Below, in pieces: positions 32,380 through 37,989 of a DNA stretch of 37,989 nucleotides. Source of the stretch: Arthrobacter sp. SO5 (GTDB lineage: Bacteria; Actinomycetota; Actinomycetes; Actinomycetales; Micrococcaceae); the NCBI RefSeq assembly GCF_020532805.1, contig NZ_MQTQ01000008.1, forward strand, positions 68,584 through 106,572, read 5' to 3'. The position numbers and the translations under genes were made by a program. Position 1 is the stretch's first letter, and every line of letters begins with the position of its first letter. The notes beneath the pieces are model-generated. The model made no database searches, had not been told where the DNA came from, and saw only the letters and a list, made by a program, of their open reading frames with translations.

Positions 32380-33342
32380 TTACTTTCCGGCCGGGGCGGG
32401 TACGTCGCGGAAGACGTCGGGGTAGTTGTCCAGGGCGGTGATGCGGTTCAGCGGCCAGGCGATGACGGCGGCCTTGCCCTCGATGTCGGCCATGTCGACG
32501 AAGCCGCCGTTGACCTCCATGTGGGCGCGCGAGTCGGCGGAGTGGTTCCGGTTGTCCCCCATCACCCAGACTTTGCCCTCCGGCACGACGACGTCGAAGT
32601 CCTTGGCCTGGGGCACCTCGGCCGGGTTGATGTAATTCTCCGCCAGCGGGGCGCCGTTGACCGTGAGCTGACCGCCGGCGTCGCAGCAGACCACGTGATC
32701 TCCGGGCAGCCCGATAACGCGCTTGACGAGGTGTTGCTCCGAGTTGTCCGGAAGCAGGCCGACGAAGGTCAGTCCGTCCTGCACCCAGGTGAAGGGCCCC
32801 ACCTGCTTCTCGGCGGCGGGGACGAGCCAGCCCTTTGTGTCCCTGAACACGACGACGTCGCCGTGCGCCAGGGCGAAGGGCTCCGGAACCAGGAGGTTCA
32901 CGAAGATCCGGTCGTTCACGTCCAGGGTGTTGACCATGGATTCGGACGGGATGTAGAACGCGCGGAAGAGGAACGTCTTGATCAGGAAGGACAGGACGAT
33001 CGCCACAATCACCACGGTGGCGACTTCCTTCAGCCACAGGAGGAAATGGCTCCCGGTCTTCGCCCGGCGCGCGCGGCCCGAGGACGTTCGTGCCTGCGCG
33101 GCACCCGCAGCCACAGGCTGATCGGCCACAGGCTGAGGGGACGCAGACTGGGGCGTCACAGGCTGACCGGGTTGCTGGGCTAGCGGCAGCCTCGTCGTCG
33201 GGAACTGGGCCTCCGAGCGGTATTCAGGCTCAGCCGAATCCTCGCCGTTCACCGGGTGTTCGGTGGTGGGGATCGCTGAGGAAGTAACCCGGGGCTGGTC
33301 CTGCCCCCGCGGATCAGGCATCCGGGGTCCGGTCTCGGGCAT
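32380..33342 (-). CDS. lepB: Signal peptidase I, long form
   Basis: The 320-residue membrane protease removes signal peptides from secreted proteins. About 95 cytoplasmic residues, rich in Pro, Gln and Ser with QPV repeats ([21 protein letters not shown] region split across 58-77), precede one membrane helix (about 103-122). Catalytic Ser135 is in PSESM and the general base Lys207 in [13 protein letters not shown] near 257 is the box E motif. The ATG start abuts the stop of the neighbouring signal peptidase gene (TAG-ATG), so the pair is translated together. The long disordered tail differs from the partner enzyme and may set localisation or interactions. Confidence 0.94.
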   Translation of the reverse strand: MPETGPRMPDPRGQDQPRVTSSAIPTTEHPVNGEDSAEPEYRSEAQFPTTRLPLAQQPGQPVTPQSASPQPVADQPVAAGAAQARTSSGRARRAKTGSHFLLWLKEVATVVIVAIVLSFLIKTFLFRAFYIPSESMVNTLDVNDRIFVNLLVPEPFALAHGDVVVFRDTKGWLVPAAEKQVGPFTWVQDGLTFVGLLPDNSEQHLVKRVIGLPGDHVVCCDAGGQLTVNGAPLAENYINPAEVPQAKDFDVVVPEGKVWVMGDNRNHSADSRAHMEVNGGFVDMADIEGKAAVIAWPLNRITALDNYPDVFRDVPAPAGK

Positions 33343-34026
33343 CTACTGTCCGTTCTTGTTCATCGTCGTCACGGTCGCCGCGGAGGGCCGCGGTACTGCT
33401 GTAAATCTATCAAGCGGCCAGATGATCCGTACCGGCCGGCCGATCACCCGGTCCAGCGGCACCATGCCCCCGCCGGGGGCGCCCAGGAGGCTGCGCGAAT
33501 CCGCGGACATGGAGCGGTGGTCCCCCATCAGCCAGAGCCGTCCGGCCGGCACGGTCACGCTGAATTTCTGATCACTGGGGGCATCGCCGTCGTAGACGTA
33601 GGGTTCGTGAAGGGGCTTGCCGTTGACTGTGAGCTGGCCACCCTCGTCACAGCACACCACACGGTCCCCGGGGAGTCCGACGACGCGCTTGACGTAGGTG
33701 TTCTCTCCCCCCGACAGGCCCAGCCAGTGCCCCAGGCCGCCCAGGGCCTCCAGCACAGGACCGTTGCCGCTGTTCAGCGGGGCGAAGGAGCCGCGGCCGT
33801 CGAACACAACGACGTCGCCGCGGCGCACCGGCTCGGCCTGGAAATCAGTGCGGGACACGAGAATCCTGTCACCGTCACGGAACAGCGGCTCCATGGACGC
33901 GGATGGAATGAAGTAGACGTCGAGCCAGATCGAACGCACTACGCCGCTGATGAGCACCGCGAGCACCACGGCCAGCAACACAAAACGCCAGCCGAGTTTC
34001 CTGGGCTGGCGTTTTGTCTGTTCCAT
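33343..34026 (-). CDS. lepB: Signal peptidase I, short form
   Basis: This 227-residue paralog of the next gene carries a single N-terminal membrane helix (about 14-34), catalytic Ser44 (PSASM), general base Lys113 (KRVVGLPGD) and GDHR in box E. The insertion between boxes C and D (about 80-108, SFAPLNSGNGPVLEALGG) differs from the long form and may change substrate choice. The ATG at 34026 has AGGGA upstream; the longer frame overlaps the leader. The tandem arrangement is comparable to the multiple sip genes of Streptomyces. It follows rplS by about 105 bp. Confidence 0.93.
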   Translation of the reverse strand: MEQTKRQPRKLGWRFVLLAVVLAVLISGVVRSIWLDVYFIPSASMEPLFRDGDRILVSRTDFQAEPVRRGDVVVFDGRGSFAPLNSGNGPVLEALGGLGHWLGLSGGENTYVKRVVGLPGDRVVCCDEGGQLTVNGKPLHEPYVYDGDAPSDQKFSVTVPAGRLWLMGDHRSMSADSRSLLGAPGGGMVPLDRVIGRPVRIIWPLDRFTAVPRPSAATVTTMNKNGQ

Positions 34027-34131
34027 GATCCGTATCCCTGGCGCTGTTCTGAACAAATCGGCGCTGTTGCGGATGCTCAGGCGCCGGCCGGGCACGGTCC
34101 GTGGACCCGCGGTGTGAAGTCCGGAAAGGAC

Positions 34132-34491
34132 TTACTTCTTGGGCTGGAAGTCGCGCTTTTCCTTGATCTTGGCGGCCTTGCCGCGCAGATCGCGCATGTA
34201 GTACAGCTTCGCGCGGCGCACGTCACCCTTGGAGACAAGCTCGATCTTCTCGATGATCGGGGAGTGCACCGGGAAGGTACGCTCCACGCCCACGCCGAAG
34301 GAGACCTTGCGGATGGTGAAGGTTTCGCGCAGGCCGTCGCCGTGGCGGCCCAGGACGAAGCCCTGGAAGACCTGGACACGGGAGTTCTTGCCTTCAATGA
34401 TGTTCACGTGAACCTTGAGGGTGTCACCCGCGCGGAACGTCGGAACATCGGTGCGCAGCGAGGCTGCATCTACGGAATCGAGGATATGCAT
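34132..34491 (-). CDS. rplS: 50S ribosomal protein L19
   Basis: The 119-residue large-subunit protein sits at the 30S-50S interface. [27 protein letters not shown] and the C-terminal [25 protein letters not shown] are diagnostic. The ATG at 34491 has AGGAG 7 nt upstream; an upstream in-frame ATG lacks support. A 240-bp gap separates it from trmD, so it likely has its own promoter. A small stem AAGTCC/GGACTT lies right at the stop codon and is too weak to be a clear terminator. Confidence 0.97.
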   Translation of the reverse strand: MHILDSVDAASLRTDVPTFRAGDTLKVHVNIIEGKNSRVQVFQGFVLGRHGDGLRETFTIRKVSFGVGVERTFPVHSPIIEKIELVSKGDVRRAKLYYMRDLRGKAAKIKEKRDFQPKK

Positions 34492-34730
34492 TGATCCACT
34501 CCTGGTGAACGCCACAGGTCCTTCACGTTGGGTCACGGCGGTGAAGCCCGGAGGTAAAAGCGCCCGGAAGTTCCCGCCGAAAATTTGTCAATCCGGCTCC
34601 GTCAGGACTTGACAGGGCCGGGGTGCCGGGCTGTTGGTCGCGCTCCCCCTGTGGCAGGTTCGCAACCCAGCAGGCACAAGGACTAATTTTGCCACATCCG
34701 GGGACTTCCGGCCAATCGGGCCTGTCCGGT
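34492..34730 (-). other. Leader and promoter region of rplS
   Basis: This gap holds TTGACA on the minus strand (34586-34591) but no -10 box at 16-18 bp, and an AT-rich stretch at about 34680-34695 that could be an earlier promoter. A long 5' leader is therefore likely and might carry L19 autoregulation, but I cannot identify a known leader structure. Confidence 0.35.
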
Positions 34731-35573
34731 CTAGCCGTTTTCCCCGCCCGCACCGTGGCTACGCCTGAGGCGGCCGTCGACGACGTCGTACCCGAGGTCC
34801 GCGAGGGCCGTGCGGTCCGCGCGGGGCAGCTTGCCGGCGTCGAACTCCGCGAGCAGGTCCGGACGGCGTTCGGCGGTGCGCCGGTATTGTTCGTGGCGGC
34901 GCCACTGCGCTATTTTGCCGTGGTTGCCGCTCAGCAGCACGGCCGGGACCTCGCGGTCCCGCCAGCTGGAGGGCTTGGTGTACACGGGGTACTCGAGCAG
35001 CCCGTCCGAATGGGATTCCTCCACGAGGGATTCGGGATTCCCGACGACGCCGGGCAGCAGCCGCCCGATTGCCTCCACCATGGCCAGGACGGCCACTTCG
35101 CCGCCGTTGAGGACGTAGTCGCCCAGGCTCATGGGCCGGACGGTGAAGTGGTCAGCGGCCCATTCCATCACGCGTTCATCGATGCCCTCGTAGCGTCCGC
35201 AGGCGAACACCAGCCGGTCTTCGCCGGCCAGCTCATGGGCCGTGGCCTGGGTGAACCGCTCCCCTGCGGGCGAGGGCACAATCAGGACCGGCTTCGCCAC
35301 CTGCTCCGGGCCTGAAGCCACCGGGCGGTCGGCCGCGTCCGGGCGGTCGGCCCGGACTGCGGCCAGCGCCTGGGCCCAGGGCTCGGGTTTCATGACCATG
35401 CCTGCTCCGCCGCCGTACGGGGTGTCGTCCACAGTCCGGTGCCGGTCCGTGGTGAAGTCCCGCAGGTCGTGGACGTTCAGTTCCAGCAGGCCGTCCTGCC
35501 GGGCCTTACCGATCAGCGAAAGTTCCAGGGGCGCCAGGTACTCCGGGAAGATACTGACGACGTCGATTCTCAT
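34731..35573 (-). CDS. trmD: tRNA (guanine-N1)-methyltransferase
   Basis: The 280-residue SPOUT methyltransferase makes m1G37 in tRNAs with G36, using S-adenosylmethionine, and prevents +1 frameshifting. [10 protein letters not shown] starts the protein; [16 protein letters not shown] (about 50-65), [11 protein letters not shown] (about 125-135) and the knotted SAM site [11 protein letters not shown] (about 149-159) are present. It is somewhat longer than E. coli TrmD, owing to an insertion [18 protein letters not shown] (about 74-91). The ATG follows the rimM stop with no gap (TAA-ATG). Confidence 0.96.
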   Translation of the reverse strand: MRIDVVSIFPEYLAPLELSLIGKARQDGLLELNVHDLRDFTTDRHRTVDDTPYGGGAGMVMKPEPWAQALAAVRADRPDAADRPVASGPEQVAKPVLIVPSPAGERFTQATAHELAGEDRLVFACGRYEGIDERVMEWAADHFTVRPMSLGDYVLNGGEVAVLAMVEAIGRLLPGVVGNPESLVEESHSDGLLEYPVYTKPSSWRDREVPAVLLSGNHGKIAQWRRHEQYRRTAERRPDLLAEFDAGKLPRADRTALADLGYDVVDGRLRRSHGAGGENG

Positions 35574-36182
35574 TTAGGCGTTGTCTCCGGCGTTTTTGGC
35601 TGGCGCCTCGGAGGCAGCACCGGCGGCGGCTGCCTCGTCGGGCGCACCCGCGCCTTCCGGGCCGGCGTCGTCGGCGTTGACTTCAAAGAGTCCCGGCGGC
35701 GGGGTGACGAGGATGAACCTCTCACCCACGTTGACCTCGGGGACGATCTGCTCCACGAAGGGGATCAGGATTTCCTTGCCGTTGTTCGCGGTCACCACGA
35801 GCAGGTCCTGGACCGGGAGCGTGTTCAATCCGGCGACCTTGCCGACCACCTGGTCACCGACCCGGACGTCCAGGCCGACGAGCTCGTGCTCGTACCAGCC
35901 CTCGTCGTCGCCGTCCTCCTCCAGTTCCTCGGTTTCGATGAACAGCTTAGCGCCGCGGACGGTTTCCGCCTCGTTGCGCGTCTCGATCTCCTCGAACGCG
36001 AGCAGCAGAATGTCCTTGTTCCAGCGGGCGCTGAGGATGGTGAGCGGCCCGGCCGACGCGGGCTCCACCACGAACTGGGTCCCCGGGACGAAGCGGTCCC
36101 CGGGCGCGTCGGTGAGCACCTGGACGGTCACTTCGCCGCGGATGCCGTGGGGCTTGCCGATTCGTGCCACCTGAAGCTGCAT
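35574..36182 (-). CDS. rimM: Ribosome maturation factor RimM
   Basis: The 202-residue protein helps mature the 30S head and binds S19. The N-terminal RimM domain starts MQLQVARIGKPHGIRGEV. The C-terminal PRC-barrel-like domain includes YEHELVGLDVRVGDQVVGKV and EILIPFVEQIVPEVNVGERFILV. After the fold ends (about 170) there is a 30-residue Ala/Glu/Asp-rich tail, common in actinobacteria and probably unstructured. The ATG at 36182 has GAGGA 6 nt upstream. A hairpin with T-tract lies between khpA and this gene. Confidence 0.95.
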   Translation of the reverse strand: MQLQVARIGKPHGIRGEVTVQVLTDAPGDRFVPGTQFVVEPASAGPLTILSARWNKDILLLAFEEIETRNEAETVRGAKLFIETEELEEDGDDEGWYEHELVGLDVRVGDQVVGKVAGLNTLPVQDLLVVTANNGKEILIPFVEQIVPEVNVGERFILVTPPPGLFEVNADDAGPEGAGAPDEAAAAGAASEAPAKNAGDNA

Positions 36183-36229
36183 CTGTTCCTCTGTTCGGGG
36201 TTGGTGATTCTGGGGATCTGGGGGAAAAC

Positions 36230-36270
36230 AGTCCGGCCCCTCCACCATTAGCTGGTGAAGGGGCCGGACT
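36230..36270 (-). terminator. Hairpin with T-tract between khpA and rimM
   Basis: The stem 36230-36247/36253-36270 has 17 of 18 bases paired and a 5-nt loop. On the minus strand it is followed by GTTTTCC. It could terminate much of the rpsP-khpA transcript before rimM-trmD, giving ribosomal protein more mRNA than the maturation enzymes. Confidence 0.75.
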
Positions 36271-36293
36271 CAAGACAAGTAATGCTGGAAGCG

Positions 36294-36536
36294 CTACCGG
36301 CGGCGGTCGGTGTCGACGACGTCGACCCTGACCGGCTCGCCGTCCGCCAGCGCCGCAACCACAGTGCGCAAGGCGCGTGCTGTGCGGCCCTGGCGGCCGA
36401 TCACCCGTCCGAGGTCCTCTTGATGAACGCGCACTTCGAGGGTGTCCCCGCGGCGGTTGTTCTTCGCACTGACCTTGACATCCTCAGGAGTGTCAACGAT
36501 CCCGCGGACGAGGTGTTCGAGCGCTTCTGCCAGCAA
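36294..36536 (-). CDS. khpA: KH-domain RNA-binding protein KhpA
   Basis: The 80-residue protein is a single KH domain, with the RNA-binding loop GRQG at 47-50 inside DLGRVIGRQGRTARALR. KhpA partners with KhpB in Gram-positive bacteria and affects cell length and RNA regulation. The start is TTG at 36536, one nucleotide after the rpsP stop (TAA-A-TTG), with GAGG in the end of rpsP as ribosome binding site, so translation is coupled and probably reduced. Standard position between rpsP and rimM. Confidence 0.93.
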   Translation of the reverse strand: MLAEALEHLVRGIVDTPEDVKVSAKNNRRGDTLEVRVHQEDLGRVIGRQGRTARALRTVVAALADGEPVRVDVVDTDRRR

Positions 36537-36537
36537 T

Positions 36538-36960
36538 TTACTCAGCCTCGGTGGTCTCTGCTGCGGCGTCGGCGGGAGCCTCGGCTGCGTCGTCCTTCTT
36601 GGCCTTCTTGGTGATGGCTTCCGGGATGATCACGGAACCCTTTTCCGGGGCAACGAAGGCAGCCTTGGGAGCCTTGGTCTTCAAGGTGCCCTCCTGGCCC
36701 GGGAGACCCTTGAACTTCTGCCAGTCGCCGGTGATCTTGAGGATCGCGGCAACCTGCTCGGACGGCTGTGCGCCGACGCCGAGCCAGTACTGGGCACGGT
36801 CCGTGTCGACCTCGATGTACGAGGGCTCTTCGGTCGGGTGGTACTTGCCGATCTCTTCGATGGCACGGCCGTCACGCTTGGAGCGTGCGTCCATGACGAC
36901 GATGCGGTAGTACGGTGCGCGCATTTTGCCAAAGCGCTTAAGGCGAATCTTTACGGCCAC
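36538..36960 (-). CDS. rpsP: 30S ribosomal protein S16
   Basis: The 140-residue small-subunit protein stabilises 16S rRNA folding. [29 protein letters not shown] is the family's N-terminal signature. The globular part ends near residue 85; the remainder is an Ala/Lys/Glu-rich tail ([18 protein letters not shown]), a common actinobacterial extension. The GTG at 36960 has AGGAG 11 nt upstream, a long spacing. First gene of the rpsP-khpA-rimM-trmD operon. Confidence 0.97.
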   Translation of the reverse strand: MAVKIRLKRFGKMRAPYYRIVVMDARSKRDGRAIEEIGKYHPTEEPSYIEVDTDRAQYWLGVGAQPSEQVAAILKITGDWQKFKGLPGQEGTLKTKAPKAAFVAPEKGSVIIPEAITKKAKKDDAAEAPADAAAETTEAE

Positions 36961-37025
36961 TTTTGTGGTCACTCCTGTTTCTGAAACGGGGTCGAGCCCG
37001 GCGTTCTGCACCCGTGGGGCGGGCC

Positions 37026-37031
37026 ATACTA
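37026..37031 (-). promoter_or_regulatory. -10 box of the rpsP operon
   Basis: On the minus strand TAGTAT (37026-37031) lies about 65 nt before the rpsP GTG. Only weak -35 matches (GATCTT at 17 bp) are seen. Confidence 0.35.
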
Positions 37032-37166
37032 GTGGGTTCTAAAAGGACAAGATCCGGACGCGGAGAGAGGGGCCACGCAGATCAAGTACCTGTTCATTGT
37101 GCCAGATCAGCGCGGGGATTTCGACTTGACACCCTCAGCCCGTCTTTTGGGCGGCCGTGCCGCCCG

Positions 37167-37604
37167 TCAGGACGTCCAGACGTAGAGTCCGGACTTGGTG
37201 GTGGGATCGACGCCGGCAGCCAGTTCGGCGACCTGCCTGACAATGCGGACGGCCTGCTCCGCACCGAAGGGCATGTCCTCCTCGGCGGCCCAGCTTCCTG
37301 CGACGTCCTCGAGGACCTCGCCCTCCCCCTCGGTCTCGTAGCTCAGCAGCTCGGCGAGAGCGCGGACCATGGCCGGCGGGACGCCGAGCAGGGAGTCGCT
37401 GGCCACGTCCACCATGGCGAGCTCATAGTCGGCGCCGGCGGCGTGGACGGCCGTGCCGGCGAGGTCGCCGAGGCGCTCGACCTCGAAGTCGCTGATGTCC
37501 GGGATCCGGACGGCCCCCTGGCCGGCGCCACCTCCGCTGCCGAGGGCGGCGGCGCGCTTGAGGGCTTCATCGTGGGTGGACACAAAGATTTCGGTGAATC
37601 CCAT
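37167..37604 (-). CDS. Protein of unknown function, 145 residues
   Basis: I do not recognise the family. The protein is acidic (many Glu/Asp), soluble, with no signal peptide, membrane helix or metal motif. It opens MGFTEIFVSTHDEALKRAAAL, contains IPDISDFEVERLGDLAGTAV (about 34-53), which resembles a short amphipathic fold, and ends TTKSGLYVWTS. The ATG at 37604 follows AAGGA with good spacing, and codon use is normal for the genome, supporting a real gene. It lies upstream of rpsP on the same strand but with a 200-bp gap and a hairpin (37149-37165, GGGCGG/CCGCCC) near its stop. Confidence 0.75.
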   Translation of the reverse strand: MGFTEIFVSTHDEALKRAAALGSGGGAGQGAVRIPDISDFEVERLGDLAGTAVHAAGADYELAMVDVASDSLLGVPPAMVRALAELLSYETEGEGEVLEDVAGSWAAEEDMPFGAEQAVRIVRQVAELAAGVDPTTKSGLYVWTS

Positions 37605-37684
37605 GGGTCATCCTTAGCTTTCGAGCGGCGCTGGGCCGGTGTTTGAGGCGTCGCTTCAGCCTAGCCGCTCCGGCCCGGCGCCCC

Positions 37685-37961
37685 GACGGGACATGCCCTC
37701 CCCCGGCCGTGACCAACGGACATAGTGCCACCATGTCCCTTCCACGCCGCCACCGATGGACATGCGCCGCGGTCCGGTCCGCGACGAGTGGGTCGTGACG
37801 AGTGGGCATGCGCCACGATCCGGTCCGTGACGAGTGGGCATGTCCTCCCCCGGCCCGCACCAGTGGACATAATGCCGCTAGGTCCGCTCCACGCCGCCAC
37901 CGATGGACATGCGCCGCGGTCCGGTCCGCGACGAGTGGGCATGTCCTCCCCGGGCCCGGCC
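37685..37961. repeat. Nested repeat array of three unit types (A 29 bp, B 40 bp, C 32 bp)
   Basis: Units start with a shared head resembling GAGTGGGCAT or CGATGGACAT, then differ in their tails. In order: A 37685-37713, B 37714-37753, C 37754-37785, a 14-bp head fragment 37786-37799, C 37800-37831, A 37832-37860, B 37861-37900, C 37901-37932, A 37933-37961. A 52-bp block is repeated perfectly at 37741-37792 and 37888-37939, 147 bp apart. Reading frames through it encode only repetitive, unlikely peptides. The 385 bp from 37605 to the window end contain no other gene I can support. Confidence 0.85.
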
Positions 37962-37989
37962 GAACCCCGCCCCAGCCAGCCCCACCCGG

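Noticed and set aside
37661..37942. Small proteins of 60-97 residues in the repeat array
   Set aside because: Their sequence simply reflects the DNA repeats in several frames, with no ribosome binding site.
37685..37961. CRISPR array
   Set aside because: Units follow each other without unique spacers, vary in length, and no cas gene is present.

Overview
The window is high-GC DNA from an actinobacterium, most likely Arthrobacter, Pseudarthrobacter or a close relative in the Micrococcaceae. Three things suggest this: GC-rich third codon positions, actinobacterial gene orders (rpsP-khpA-rimM-trmD-rplS-lepB-rnhB-DUF2469-yraN-comM-dprA-xerC, and ahpE-DUF3052 divergent from aceE-fasR-fabD-fabH-acpP-fabF), and many starts without a Shine-Dalgarno sequence that sit 6-7 nt after a TANNNT box. 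The genus is inferred from gene content; no search could be run.

Layout. 1-2.1 kb: the 5' part of a lipoprotein gene, the RNase P RNA gene (minus strand) and a Tat-exported esterase lipoprotein. 2.1-7.8 kb: housekeeping and sulfur genes, with yaaA facing a coiled-coil/zinc-ribbon-like gene and a Nif3-like gene, then msrA, cysK and cysE, and an SDR oxidoreductase. 7.9-11.5 kb: 6-phosphogluconate dehydrogenase divergent from a GntR/FCD regulator that probably controls it, then a D-2-hydroxyacid dehydrogenase. 11.6-15.6 kb looks accessory: a SulP transporter with STAS domain, a possible tiny RNA, a small unknown protein, and a MarR regulator divergent from a microbial rhodopsin, ending at the 3' side of tRNA-Val(TAC).

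15.7-26.7 kb is core metabolism. Sir2, an AhpE-type peroxiredoxin and DUF3052 run leftward. aceE (pyruvate dehydrogenase E1), fasR and the type II fatty-acid synthase genes fabD-fabH-acpP-fabF run rightward. This places acetyl-CoA supply, its regulator and fatty-acid initiation and elongation side by side. DUF3145 faces fabF. 27-37 kb is a leftward block for recombination and DNA processing (xerC, dprA, comM, yraN), RNase HII, two adjacent signal peptidases, and ribosome maturation (rplS, trmD, rimM, khpA, rpsP). The right end carries an unknown gene and a non-coding nested repeat array.

The strongest points for follow-up are these. The rhodopsin is a predicted proton pump with a glycine at the position that opens a carotenoid-antenna window in xanthorhodopsin, and it sits beside a MarR gene with no retinal genes nearby. 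A nested A-B-C repeat array lies at 37.7-38.0 kb. A matching 17-bp box precedes both fasR and fabD. Six genes look leaderless. A 60-bp double palindrome overlaps the yaaA stop codon.
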